Made by a program: the position numbers and the translations under genes
From: Rhynchonema sp. JSB1_4
Taxonomy: Eukaryota > Nematoda > Chromadorea > Monhysterida > Xyalidae
DNA: 64,000 nucleotides
Direction of reading: 5' to 3'
Assembly (NCBI GenBank): GCA_030248065.1
Contig: JASAMV010009277.1
Coordinates: forward strand, 59,499-123,498
Shown: positions 1 to 11,556 of the stretch, one piece after another
Layout: every line of letters starts with the position of its first letter
Position numbering within the stretch: position 1 is the first letter of the stretch
The notes under the pieces: model-generated
Database searches by the model: none
What the model saw: the letters and a program-made list of their open reading frames with translations, nothing else
What the model was told of the DNA's origin: nothing

Positions 1-8
1 GCACCAGC

Positions 9-295
9 TATAGGCAATCCATCGGCTCATGGCACTTTTTATACACACAGCGCATGCAGCAGCACGCGCCATTTTGTAAACAAAATGTACGCTTTGAGCA
101 AGTATCATACTTTGACGGCCGCTTTTTAATTTATTCGGTTTTTATTTGCTGCTTGACATAACACTTTTGTGCACTGTTGCAAAATTTGGAGATGTTTCCA
201 TGGATAACCACAGAGAATGGATGCATTCATTGACGGCAGTAATGCAGCGTGCAGCCTGTGTGTGTTGAGTGCCATGAGCTGGCGGATTGCCTATA
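9..295. mobile_element. MITE with TATAGGCAATCC termini, copy 1
   Basis: A 287-bp element bounded by inverted termini. The left end reads TATAGGCAATCC followed by GGCTCATGGCAC, and the right end is its complement, GTGCCATGAGC through GGATTGCCTATA. The same element lies in reverse orientation at 5074-5359, so its limits are supported by comparison. No coding capacity is seen. TA flanks both ends, which would fit a Tc1/mariner-type target site, but the family is not identified. Confidence 0.75.
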
Positions 296-1521
296 CATGT
301 AAATGTGCTCTGCACTGCGGACTTGTGCATCAGATATCAAGCCGACATGCTGTCTGCGGTACGTTAAAGGGCATTGGATGGGATTCGTGCACCGGACCGA
401 GACTGAAGACAGTTTGGAGTGCTACAATTGGATCCGTTGGGAGCCTGTGGCATCTTAAGGCGCATGAACTGGTTAGGTATACAATAGCTGTGATTATTGA
501 AGGCTTACTTGCAGTTTTTGGAAATCTGCATTTGAGGCATGCATGTTCAGTTTTGTCTAACTCTCCATATGAGGCGGGGAGGATGTTGGGACACTTTGTG
601 TAGGCTAATGTTGTGACCAGACAGCATGTGAGCTTAGAACACTCACATGGCTGACAGCAAGTGAACGATTATAATGTGTGATCTTACGTTTTGTCTTCAG
701 TAGCAGTGCAGTTTTGTGTATTTTGTGGACATGTAAAATAAATCTATGGTTCGTCGCGAAACAGCTTGGTGTCAACGTCGATCCAAATGAACGCTACAAC
801 AACAGCGTCAAGAGTCGACGGCGGCAATTGAAATTACCTAAAAACGCCAACACGGCCCACCGACTTCCCTTACCATGTGTGAATTAATATGCACAAAGAA
901 AACCAGTTGCCGTTCTTCCATAAGATGTTCTTGTTTACAAAGCAGCCAATCTTATTGCTGTTTCGTTGCGAGACCCCATCCGCTGTGCTCTTTTTTTGGC
1001 AGCACGATAAAAAAACACAATCACAGGCGGTTTGTTTTTGTCGACCGTCATTTGACGCAAGTAAACACAGGTCAGTTGACTGAGGTGTTTCAGACGCACA
1101 ACCGCACAACTTGTTTACGAACTAAAATTTTACATGGAGTAGTTGACGCAGTACTGCCAAGTTGGGGAGCTCAATTGACCAGATCTACGGTAAATTTGAT
1201 CTGGTTTACAACATGGTAAGCTGCACACGAACACCTGCGCTCGAAATACAATTATCCAATCTCCAAAAAGGTGAGCTCAGTGTCCGTCGCAAAAGACTGC
1301 AGTCAGCAGTGCACTAAACCATTCCACAATAAGCCTACCATACCCAGGCGCACTGTCGTTATCGTCACAACAATCAAGTGCGGTAAACACCACGCATGAA
1401 CGCAGATGAGTAAACAGACAGAAACCGGTGTTTACACAAAGAGTCACCTCCCAGCGTCATTTGGTACTCGTTGTGACCCAGTAGAACGACCTTACAAAAC
1501 AAGACATCTAATAAATACAAA
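296..1521. other. Non-coding spacer upstream of TIL gene 1
   Basis: No exon, RNA gene or repeat can be supported here. Short overlapping reading frames at 870-1219 are open on both strands and have low-complexity composition. The last 60 bases before position 1522 are clearly similar to the region just before the second TIL gene (14318-14385), so they belong to the duplicated unit and probably contain the promoter and 5' leader of TIL gene 1. No TATA box can be placed with confidence. Confidence 0.5.
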
Positions 1522-4500
1522 ATGAGGTTCGAATCGCTATCAATTGCGATCTGCATTTGTTTATTCCACCAATATGGCAGTGCAGTTAATCAAGGTTAAG
1601 TGAGGCAATCATCTTCGTGATGTTTCAAAAAGTTTTTTCTTATGAAACCACACAAAATTGGCGTTTCCGTGGTTGTTCAAAGGAATAATCTTTGTCTATT
1701 TTCTCAGCGGCCAGATGTGCGGCGGACGAAGTGTACTCTGACTGCGGTACCGCGTGCCCAGAAACATGCGACACGCCATCTGAGCCACGAATGTGCATTG
1801 CGCTGTGTGTACAGGGCTGCTTCTGTAAACCGGGCACAGTGAGACGTGCCGATGGAAAATGTGTGCCGAAGGAGGACTGTCGTTAGTGATATTTTTAAAG
1901 AGGGGACTGTTTTGGAAAACGTTTCGCTCCCCAATATAAGCCGAAATGAACAAAACTAGGAGAGATTTTTGCAGGTTGTGCTCACTTTTTCATCTTGTGA
2001 CAAAATCGAATCAAGCCATTTTCCCCCAACAATGGCGCACTGGGGTTATTCGTGACAAAGTTTTTAATCGGTATTGTCTGGTAAATTTTGCAAATTTATA
2101 GCCAAGAGATGTCCAGCGAACGAAGTGTACTCTGAATGTGGTACCGCGTGCCCAGAAACATGCGACACGCCGCCAGGGCAACGAATCTGCACTGCGCAAT
2201 GCGTACAGGGCTGCTTCTGTAAACCGGGCACAGTGAGACGCGCCGATGGACAGTGTGTGCCGAGACGTGACTGTCGTTAGTGATATTTGCGCTTCATTGC
2301 ATGCAATCAGGATTACATAAAATTTTGTTGGCTGGGTGAACATAAAACAATAAGTAACGGGGGTTAAACTTTAAAAAAGGTACTGGTGTTTCACAGGCTT
2401 TGCATGCAAACGAAAAACAATATATAGTACGTCAAAAACGCCTTTTCGGGAGCTGTTTGGGGCGCGGGGGATTATTAATTGTTTTTACGTTCCAGCACAG
2501 CGTTCTGACAAATTTTAGGGATCAGATGTCCAGCGAACGAAGTGTACTCTGATTGTGGCACCGCGTGCCCAGAAACATGTGACACGCCACCTGGGCCACG
2601 AATATGCACTGAGCAATGTGTACGGGGCTGCTTCTGTAAACCGGGCACAGTGAGACGCGCCGATGGACAATGTGTGCCGAGGAGGGCCTGTCGTTAGTGA
2701 TAATTTTAAAGAAGGAGCTGTTATAATTCGGAAAACGTGTTTCGCTCCTTAAGATATGCCTTCATGAGCAAAGATATTAGAGATTTTTTTGCAAGTTGTG
2801 CCAAAGTCTTTTCGTCCGTATGACAAAATCTAATCAAGCCATTTTTACAAACAGTATCGCACTGGGGATTATTCGGGACGCATGGTGCTAATCGGCATTG
2901 TCTGGTAAATTTTGCAAATTTATAGCCAAGAGATGTCAAGCGAACGAAGTGTACTCTGATTGTGGTACCGCGTGCCCAGAAACATGTGACACGCCACCCG
3001 GGCCACGACCGTGCACTGCGCAATGCGTACCGGGCTGCTTCTGTAAATCGGGCACAGTGAGACGCGCCGATGGACAATGTGTGCCGAGGAGGGCCTGTCG
3101 TTAGTGATATTGGTCGCACAATGACTTTATAAGAATTGGTCAATTTTTTTCCTGATTCGTTAAGAGGGAAAGTGACGGGGCAATAACGTTGCGTTGCGTG
3201 GTCGCACACAAAGCATGTAGTAAAGAGAATGTTTCAGACCTGCGGCAACGTGGTTGATCTACTAGATTTTTTTAGCTGAAAATGTTTTGTGAGAATCACA
3301 AATAGCACAATGGTTAAGAGTGACTGAACTTGAAAATCAGGATTGATTTGATGAATTCTTATATGGCCATTGTGCGACCAATATTTCATGCTTCATTGCA
3401 AGCAATCAGGGTTAACAAAATGTTGTAGGCCAAACCGGCTTTGGTGTTTCCCACTATAAGCCTCTGGGGTTATGCCTGCTGGCGAAAAACATTCAGTACG
3501 TCAAAAATGCATTTTTGGAAGCTCTTCGGGGCGCGAGAGATCATTAATTGTTTTTATGTTCCAGCACAACCGCTCTGACACATTTTAGCCAAGAGATGTC
3601 CAGCGAACAATGAAGTGTACTCTGATTGCGGAACCGCGTGCCCAGAAACATGTGACACGCCACCTGAGCCACAAATATGCACAATGCAATGTGTACAGGG
3701 CTGCTTCTGTAAACCGGGCACAGTGAGACGTGCCGATGGACAGTGTGTGCCGAAGGAGGACTGTCGTAAGTGATATTTTAGAAAAGCCGTTCTCATTCCC
3801 CGTTGTGTTTACCTTCGAGCCTAAGAGCAAAGAGAACAAATACATACCTAACTACAGCCCCAGCACAGGGTAGTTTTTGTGTGGAAGATTTCGATTTTTC
3901 ATGTCAGATATGTTAACCAACAAAGTGAAATGCCCCGGCACCAGAGGACTATGAAACAGATTACACTCGTTGTTTACAGAACGTCAATGACGTTATTTTG
4001 CAAGCAGTTTTTCACATTATTGGAGAGCAATTGAAGAGAAAATAGGACGTGACTTGGTACTCTACAGCCAGTTTCCAGCAAACTAGAGTTATTTTGGGGG
4101 GATATCCATATTCTTAAGAAAAGTGTGAAAAATTTTAGCCAGGAGATGTCCAGCGAGCGAAGCTTACTCTGAATGTGGTACCGCGTGCCCAGAAACATGC
4201 GACACGCCTCCTGGGCCACAGATATGCACGGATCAATGTGTACCGGGCTGCTTCTGTAAAGCGGGCACAGTGAGACGTGCAGATGGGCAATGTGTTCCGA
4301 GGAAGGACTGTCGTTAGTGACGCGCTTGATATGCTTTTCATTGGCGACCACTCGGGTATTGACTGATAGTACTGTCGTCAACTAAAGCAGCCCTAAATGA
4401 GCGCGAGAAATTATACGTACAAGCCCGAGATAATCTGTATTCTCCAGCAAATCTTTGGCCAATTTTAGCCTCCAAATGTGCGGTGAACGAAGTGTACTCA

Positions 4501-4647
4501 ACTTGTGGCACTGCGTGCCCAGAAACCTGTGACACGCCACCCGGGCCGCGAATGTGCATTGCGCTTTGTGTACAGGGCTGCTTCTGTAAAGCGGGCACAG
4601 TGCGACGTGCCGATCGACAATGTGTGCCGAGGAGGGACTGTCGTTAG
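1522..4647 (+). CDS. Secreted multi-TIL-domain protease inhibitor, gene 1
   Basis: Predicted exons are 1522-1594, 1708-1881, 2102-2275, 2519-2692, 2926-3099, 3589-3765, 4139-4312 and 4469-4647. Exon 1 encodes a 24-residue hydrophobic signal peptide ending in phase 1. Each later exon starts and ends in phase 1 and encodes one complete TIL module with ten cysteines (pattern RC..YSxCGTAC..TC..C..xC..GCFC....C....C). TIL modules are canonical Ascaris-type serine protease inhibitors; the product would be exported. If all exons are joined the protein has 432 residues and seven TIL domains; alternative use of single exons is equally possible. The internal exons carry an in-frame stop directly after the donor. 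The residue at the expected P1 position (middle of C-T-x-Q-C) is Ala, Ala, Glu, Ala, Met, Asp, Ala in order. Exon 3589-3765 has one extra Asn codon. The fifth TIL intron holds a MITE. Confidence 0.85.
3110..3381. mobile_element. TA-flanked MITE (TTGGTCGCAC termini), copy 1
   Basis: A 272-bp element in the intron between the fourth and fifth TIL exons (2926-3099 and 3589-3765). Termini are TTGGTCGCACAATGACTTTA and its complement, ending GTGCGACCAA, with TA on both sides. This is the pattern of Tc1/mariner-related MITEs. A second copy is at 19530-19803 and a truncated one at 34145-34537. Near the right end is a stretch beginning AGCACAATGGTTAAGAGTG that resembles a tRNA A-box region. Confidence 0.8.
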
Positions 4648-4693
4648 TGACGCGCTTGATTTCATAGGTGTTGGACACGTTATGCATCACATA

Positions 4694-4699
4694 AATAAA
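4694..4699 (+). terminator. Putative polyadenylation signal of TIL gene 1
   Basis: An AATAAA hexamer lies 47 bases after the stop codon of the last TIL exon. The corresponding position after the last exon of gene 2 (about 19420) has drifted to TTAATATT and lacks the hexamer. Confidence 0.55.
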
Positions 4700-5073
4700 G
4701 GGTTTATGAGAATGTTTTTTACGCTGTCGCTATGTCGAGTGTGTGCGACGTTACTGTTCTGCTAATCATGCTCGATGTGTAAGTAATGCCACTGTAAAAA
4801 TCAAATCATAATCATTTTAGCCCAGACGAGCCTAAGGGGTCGCAAACGCTGAATGAGGAACATTGCAGCAAGAGCATCCACTGTATCAAAACGAGTGATT
4901 GTAATTGGTTACGCTTACTATGTATCCCTACATACGTGCCTTAAATCGTTATCTTTTGTTTCATGATGACTAGCTGACGAGCTAGCTCGTCGATCATTTA
5001 TCTTGGTGTTTTTCAGTGTTTCGTATTTCTTTGACTTTGCTTTGCTTGACGTCGGTTGTTGCAATATGTACAG
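4700..5073. other. 3' flank of TIL gene 1, duplicated downstream of gene 2
   Basis: No gene is seen. The stretches at about 4815-4890 and 4932-5015 are similar to 19830-19908 and 22124-22190. The two halves are contiguous here but are separated by the TIR insert at the second locus. This stretch therefore shows the state before that insertion. Confidence 0.6.
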
Positions 5074-5359
5074 TATAGGCAATCCGCCAGCTCATGGCAC
5101 TCGCACGCACACGCTGCATACTGCATTACTGCTGTCAATGAATGCATCTATTTTCTGCAGTTATCCGTTGAAATATCCCCAAATTTTGCAACAGTGCAGA
5201 AAATTGTTATGGCAAGCAGCAAATGAAAACCGAATAAATTAAAAAGCGGTCATCAAAGTATGACACTCGCTCAAAGTGTACATTTTGTTTTGAAAATGGC
5301 GTGCGCTGCTGCATGCGCTGTGTGTATAAAAAGTGCCATGAGCCGATGGAATGCCCATA
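5074..5359. mobile_element. MITE with TATAGGCAATCC termini, copy 2
   Basis: Reverse-oriented relative of the element at 9-295, similar over its whole length, with the same inverted termini (TATAGGCAATCCGCCAGCTC on the left). The two copies flank TIL gene 1 in opposite orientation. Confidence 0.75.
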
Positions 5360-5392
5360 CCACAACATAACATGGCGATCTTGAATAAAGCT

Positions 5393-5489
5393 ACACACAT
5401 GTGCAAATACATGCCTTGAGCTTTTAGTTTAATTGGCGGTGCACAGTTGGGTACGGAGTTAATAAGCGCTCGTCTGTTGATTCAAATAG
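5393..5489. repeat. Dispersed 97-bp direct repeat, copy 1
   Basis: Nearly identical to 24881-24983, from ACACACATGTGCAAATACAT to GTTGATTCAAATAG. No terminal inverted repeat is evident, so it may be an end of a larger repeat family such as a Helitron or a non-LTR element. Confidence 0.6.
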
Positions 5490-5742
5490 ACTCAACTTCG
5501 CCATTTCCACGTCCCCTGCGCCCTGCACGTATGCACCATAATGCACCATAATTTTACCTTGTCTTTGCTGCTAAAATGTCTTTGTAAAATTATTAAAATT
5601 GCTGTGTTTGTGTACTACATTTGTAAAAACACCATCTTTCGTACGCCACAAAAGCCAGCTCAGTGCCGAACTTGCTCAGTGGTCGTTTTCTTACGATCTT
5701 TATTTCGTAATTTTTCGTTTCTCACGAGTTTTCATCATCCTA

Positions 5743-6326
5743 TTAAAGGGGCCGCGACATCATATTATTTTTCACGATGCACCGCCTGATTTTATGTCAG
5801 AAATTGAAACACGACATCCTAAGAAACATGTCTTACAAAGCCACCAACATTGACCCGCGCTGTTTTCAGCATGAAAATCACCCCCGAACATCGAATGTCA
5901 GGAACAAAAGTCAGTTTGCTGTAGTCGCTCGGCTGCTTGAAAATCAGGCATCGAGCTCAAAAAAATTATGATATGGACTCGGTGCTTATGTAATATCTGC
6001 GAAACATTTTTCCGGCAACAAGCTCCAAGCACCTGTCGACGTTGCAATTTCTGTGGCAGCTGAAATGTTTCGCAACTATTACATAAGCGCCGAGTCCATA
6101 TCATAATTTTTTGAGCTCGATGCCTAATCTTCAAGCGGCCGAGCGACTACAGCAAACTGACTTTTGTTCCTGACATTCGACGTTCGGGGGTGATTTTCAT
6201 GCGGAAAACAGCGCGGGTCAATGTTGTTGTCTTCGTAAGACATGGTCCTTCGGATGTCGTCTTTCAATTTCTGACATAAAATCAGGCGGTGTATCGTGAA
6301 AAATAATAATGTCGCGCCCCCTTTAA
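5743..6326. mobile_element. Long foldback (palindromic) element with TTAA ends
   Basis: Two arms of about 270 bp form an imperfect palindrome around a loop near 6013-6060. The outer ends read TTAAAGGGGCCGCGACAT and the complement of TTAAAGGGGGCGCGACAT. TTAA at both outer ends is the target preferred by piggyBac-type transposases, so a piggyBac-related foldback MITE is the best guess. Overlapping reading frames here are only products of the palindrome. Confidence 0.7.
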
Positions 6327-7515
6327 GGTTTTTTAAATTAATCTTGTAATGACAAGCAGTCCCTCAGTAGTCTGCTTATATGGGGTGTTTGTTCGCTGTA
6401 CTTTATGTCACAAAAATGAATCATTCTGATCGCATCAGTGGACAGCGTCAAGCGCAAAAGCACGCGCATATTCTGCGAACAGCCGAACGTTGTGATAAAC
6501 GTGGATTTCCTCATTCTTTTAGCTTGGTACAGAGTTCGATCTCTCTCCTGAAGTTTCGTTGAGACATTTTCGCTAGTTATTTTCCTGTAATTCACGCAGC
6601 ATGAATCCAGCATAAAACTATTTTACACGAGCAAATCTAGGTAAACTTCAGCACTGTCGCGTTCGAACTCGCCTTTCTTCACGGGCAGTAAATTTAATCG
6701 GAAAGCCGTTTTCGCCAGCAACGCTTCATCGAATTAAAACTACGCCTTATAATTGAGTTTCCAGTCAGAGCCTCAACTCTAACTCTAACGCTAATTGGAA
6801 TCTTCAGGACAGGCTCAGGTTTCTGTTTCGCACACAAGTTCAGAAAAGTGCATAAGTTGGCGTCAGGTTATGTGGACAAAAGCATGACAATATTATTTAG
6901 CTTATTTTCATTTTTGGACGCATGCGTGCATATACCGATATCATAAGCACATATTCAGCTGCTTGTTCTGTGCGGTCAAAAATATACTTAACTAGGTATA
7001 TCGAATCACAATTCCATACAAAATGCCGTTTGGGACACTGGAAAATTTTATGCGAATATGCTTATAACGAATCGCTTAAGTACTGGAAAATTTCGGGACA
7101 CGCCAAAAAGTATGTTAAACCCGAATTTATACTTATAGCGAATATACCTATAACGAGTCTCCACTGTAAAGGCCATATTTATCGCGGAAGCGACTGGGCA
7201 TCGGGAAAGTCAGCTAATAGCAATGTGTAGCGCTTGGTTGAGTGATGTCGTTTAGTGTGATTGGATGTCCGTTGTTGTTCAGATTCAATATTGCAAGTTC
7301 CGCGATAACTCAATATTCCGACGCTCAATAATACGAGATTCATTACGTCAGAAATGTAATACAGCTCAATATTAAACCGACACACAACGGTCTCTATCTC
7401 AACAGAGAAAACAGAATGTGAAGCACTGTCGTGGATGCCACGGGAAGAGATATAAAATCTTAAGAGAATTTCAGAGCAGCGGAGACATCGAAAGCGGTGA
7501 GGGGAAATGAGTGAA
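6327..7515. other. AT-rich spacer without recognised features
   Basis: Frames at 6338-6613 and 6922-7230 are short, have no homologous look and no splice context. Nothing can be supported. Confidence 0.4.
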
Positions 7516-7523
7516 GGTGTGAG

Positions 7524-8041
7524 CAGGGTTGGGCAAAAAACGTTTTTTTTTCAAAAAAATCGTTTTTTTTAAAAAAACGTTTTTTTTAAAAAAAACGTTT
7601 TTTTTAAAACGCCCAGATGACCAAAATATGCCCCCAGAAAAATTGGAAAACGCTCATGTTGGGAAGAAAACGTGGTTAAATGAAGTAATTCTATGTGTTC
7701 TGAGGCAAAATAAACGGGTTTCAACCCTTTTCTAGCGAGTTGTTAAGATCTCATATCAGACCCGCATCATGGGACCAACTTTGGCCGGGGTCATCACTGA
7801 AAGTCAAACTCCGCATATCGACGTATCTCGACAAAGTAAAAATTGGTCGAAAATTTTTTGAAAAAAATGGGACAAAAAATTGATTTTCCTTGATAATCAG
7901 GGTACTTTCCCTGAAAGATCAGGGAAAATCAAGGAAATTCAGGGTTTAAAAAAACCTAAACACGACCCAGGCGTTTTTTTTTTAAAAAAAACGTCGTTTT
8001 TTTCAAGAAAAAACGCCGTCGTTTTTTTTTGCCCAACCCTG
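7524..8041. mobile_element. hAT-like non-autonomous element, family with GGGCAAAAAA subterminal
   Basis: A 518-bp element with termini CAGGGTTGGGCAAAAAA and TTTTTTTTGCCCAACCCTG, flanked by a perfect 8-bp direct repeat GGTGTGAG (7516-7523 and 8042-8049). CAGGG termini with 8-bp target duplication are diagnostic of the hAT superfamily. No transposase reading frame is present. A 5'-truncated relative lies at 13925-14317. Confidence 0.9.
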
Positions 8042-8049
8042 GGTGTGAG

Positions 8050-8985
8050 TGCGAGTGATTGTGGATTGCATGGAGCAGGTCTCATGTGCTCTTGTGCTTC
8101 CTGGTTTTATTGTTCGGGTGTTTTGGGTATTCCGGATTTTGGGTTGTATGTAAATTTATATTAGAGGCTGCATGGGCTGAAAACAGGAGATGTTTGGCTT
8201 TATTTGTAATTTATTCAACTCGTTGAGATTCTTGTTCGGTTAAAAACATTGCAACATAAGCATAGCGGCGTGCCGTGGAATTAAAATAGCTGGGAAAGTT
8301 CTGCTCAAAACAATTTTGATCAAAACTACTCTGCACAAACTACTACGTTTTGGTGAACATATTCAAGAAAGGCGATTTCCAGATAACTCAAGCGGTACTG
8401 TAACTTCAAAGGATTACGGCATCAAAGAAGACCGTGAGACTTCGATAATGAAATGCAGTCGGTGTTCCCACGAAAGAGTGGGCCGAGCTGATCGATATGC
8501 AACCAAAGTTCTCACGGCAACAAGCCCACGCTATGAAAGCGGCTTAACAATAGATCTCTGTAATGTACATGCGGTATAAATTCAGCGTGATCTCGGGGAC
8601 CTTCAATTGATTAAGATTATTTTTGTCGATCCAATAACATCTGTTTCAGTATTGTGTTCGAAATTGTTATATCGCCTTATCCTTGTACCCTCCCCATCGG
8701 TGCCACCCCCGAACCGATGTACTCGTTTATGCTAAACTTAATACAACCAACCTTAACACACTCATTGTGTTAATTACTCGATTATCACTTACTGATAATC
8801 TCGTATCTTTGATAAGCATTGAATCAACCTCAATCTTATCAAAGCTCGTGTATCAAGTTAACGTTGCCGTGTATAGCTTTGTGGGGATTCTTTCTTAGGC
8901 GCGAATCGTCCCGATCCGTGAGGTTCCACCCCAATTATGATTGGATATGACGCGGTAGTGAACGACAAGACGGAGGCGCACCCGT
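8050..8985. other. Spacer without recognised features
   Basis: No exon with supporting splice sites or family resemblance is seen. The 8690-8880 portion is AT-rich with short internal inverted repeats such as TTGATAAGCATTGAATC and later complements. Confidence 0.35.
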
Positions 8986-9066
8986 TGTGCGGTTATGGCT
9001 CAGTCGGTGAGACCTAAGGTTTGATGACTGAAACTGTGCTATTCGGACAGAGTTGGAATCAGGGCC
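8986..9066 (+). repeat. tRNA-like sequence, possible SINE head
   Basis: A sequence resembling an RNA polymerase III A box (TGGCTCAGTCGGTGAGA, near 8997) is followed about 50 bases later by a B-box-like GAGTTGGAATCAGG. The spacing fits a tRNA-derived SINE. The cloverleaf is degenerate, so this is not a functional tRNA gene. Confidence 0.35.
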
Positions 9067-9434
9067 GACCAGCGTCAGGTTCAGAGACGGAAAGTTGGCA
9101 GGGGATAAGGAGGGACATTCGGCCAGCCCAGTGCTCTCGCCACAAGAAAAAATACTGGTGAAGCATTTTGACGCACAATGATGTATCACGATGCAGGAGT
9201 ATAAGAGAAAAACATCATGATGCATCAAGACGCGTCAACGTGCGTTAAAAAGGTCCGTCAGACAGATCTTGATGCACAATGAAGTCAATTCCGAAATTCA
9301 GGCGGTGAAAATGGCTTGCATCAGCCTGTTGACCGCTTGGTTTCGGTGTTTGTGGTGTCACCGCTTTTCAGTTTCCAGCGTAGAATGTCGATTGTGTTGA
9401 CGGTCCATCCTGGTACAGTAGTTTTTCCCATAAC

Positions 9435-11150
9435 AGGTGTTTATAAATCCGCTCGATGGGCTCCACAGGACGTGTGTTGTTCTTTTTAACACATTTCGGA
9501 AACTTGAGAAATTTTCCATAAAAGGTGTTTATAAGCCGCCCGCTGAGCTGTTGTGTTCCAAAGTACATGTTTAGTTCTTCAAAACACCTTATTTCGGAAA
9601 TTTGAGAAATTTCCCATAAAAGGTATTTATAAAGCCGCTCAATGGGCTCCACAGGACGTGTGTTGTTCTTCTTAACACCTTATTTCGGAAACTTGAGAAA
9701 TTTTCCTAAAAGGTGTTTATGAAGCCGCCCGTTGGGCTGTTGTTCTCCATAGGACGTGTGTTGTTCTACTTAACACCTTATTTCGGAAACTTGAGAAATT
9801 TCCCATAAAAGGTGTTTATAAGCCGCCCGCTGAGCTGTTGTGCTTCAAAGTACATGTTTAGTTCTTCAAAACATCTTATTTCGGAAATTTGAGAAATTTC
9901 CCATAAAGATGTTTATAAAGCCGCTCGATGGGCTCCACAGGACGTGTGTTGTTCTTCGTAACACATTATTTCGGAAACTTGAGAAATTTCCCATAAAAGG
10001 TGTTTATAAGCCGCCCGCTGGGCTGTTGTGCTCCAAAGTACATGTGTAGTTCTTCAAAACACGTGATTTCGGAAACTTCTGTTCATATATTGCTGCGAAA
10101 TTTCCCATAAAAGATGTTTATATGTCGCCCGCTGGGCTGCTGTGCTCCACAGGACGTGTGTTTTCTTCTTAATACCTTATTTCGGAAACTTCTGGAGAAT
10201 TCCCAAAAAAGGTGTTTATACGCCGCCCGCTGTGCTCCACAGGACGTGTTGGAAAATCCTCAAAATACCAATCTGTGATAAAGTTCTGTGAGCAGTGAGC
10301 AATATAAATCACAAAAAGAGCCTCATGGGGCTTATGTGGAAAATCGTCAGAAAAGTGCAGTTCCTGGGAGAGGGGGCCCCTCGGGTACGCCTGTTCCCCC
10401 TCCATGGTACGCCTGCCCCCAGGCTTAAAATGGGCATTTTTAGGCCTAAAATCTGTAATTTTTGGCCAATGTTGTCAAATCAATATCGCCAAAATACCCT
10501 TTTTACGATTTTTTTCAAAATGGGGAAATACTTGAGAAATTTCCCATAAAAGGTGTTTATAAAGCCGCTCAATGGGCTCCACAGGACGTGTGTTGTTCTT
10601 CTTAACACCTTATTTCGGAAACTTGAGAAATTTTCCTTAAGAGGTGTTTATGAAGCCGCCCGTTGGGCTGTTGTGCTCCAAAGGACGTGTGTTGTTCTTC
10701 TTAACACCTTATTTCGGAAACCTGAGATATTTCCCATGAAAGGTGTTTATAAAGCCGCTCGATGGGCTCCACAAGACTTGTGTTGTTCTTCTTAACACCT
10801 TATTTCGGAAACTTTTGAAATTTCCTACAAAAGGTGTTTATAAGCCGCCCGCTGGGCTGTTGTGCTCCAAAGTATATGTGTAGTTCTTCAAAACACGTGA
10901 TTTCGGAAACTTCTGTTCATATGTTGCTGCGAAATTTCCCATAAAAGATGTTTATATGTCGCCCGCTGGGCTGCTGCGCTCCGCAGGACGTGTGTTGTTC
11001 TTCTTAATACCCCATTTCGGAAACTTGAGAAATTTCCCATAAAAGGTGTTTATAAAGCCGCTCGATGTACTCCACAGGACGTATGTTGTTCTTTTTAACA
11101 CCTTATTTCGGAAACTTCTGGAAAATTCCCAAAAAGGTGTTTATACGGTA
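9435..11150. repeat. Tandem satellite, 88-99 bp units in two alternating forms
   Basis: Unit starts (AGGTGTTTAT or variants) fall near 9435, 9523, 9621, 9711, 9810, 9907 and 9998, then again from 10549 to 11140. Two unit types alternate: one with CGCTCGATGGGCTCCACAGG and one with CGCCCGCTGGGCTGTTGTGC. Almost every unit carries the near-palindrome GGAAACTTGAGAAATTTCC. A unique stretch of about 290 bp (roughly 10255-10530) interrupts the array. Open frames here, such as 9840-10049 and 10553-10795, are products of the repeat and are not genes. Confidence 0.9.
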
Positions 11151-11540
11151 AAAACGGTTTTTTGCGGAGCCAGATAGATTTCCAAGCTTAAGCAGGCGAA
11201 AACAAGGCGTTTTGGGCCTACGATGCACACGCTTCACTTGTTAAGCTGTAAAACCAGCAAACAACTGCCTGAAAGTAAGTAGGTGGTTCCTGAATTCCTT
11301 GAGAACTGGTTGGTAATTTGCTTGAAGAAAACGGTTTTTTTCAAAAATATAAATTACTGACCCACTGGACACCAGGTTTTGGCTTGGGTAAAAAAATATC
11401 GGTATTGTCCCCATGCCTGGTTCCGATCTCTTTTTATTCGATATTCTCTTTTTATTCTATTTATGATGCAAGCTTTTTGAAGCAAAAAAACCAACCGAAC
11501 CTTTTTGACGCCTCATGATGCAGCGTGCATCATAATCCTT
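11151..11540. other. Spacer between satellite and coding-like region
   Basis: No gene. A short stretch ending CACCAGTATTTTTTCCTTGTG (to 11561) is repeated in inverted orientation near 9138-9160, which suggests both are edges of the same unidentified repeat. Confidence 0.35.
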
Positions 11541-11556
11541 CACCAGTATTTTTTCC

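Noticed and set aside
217..603. 128-residue open frame at the window start
   Set aside because: It overlaps a MITE (9-295), has no splice or domain support and the same sequence reads differently in the reverse copy.
875..1219. 114-residue frame rich in Cys and Ser
   Set aside because: Overlapping open frames on both strands and no family resemblance; looks like chance.
9435..11150. CRISPR-like array
   Set aside because: Units are 88-99 bp, contiguous and alternate in two forms without unique spacers, and the genome is eukaryotic: a satellite.
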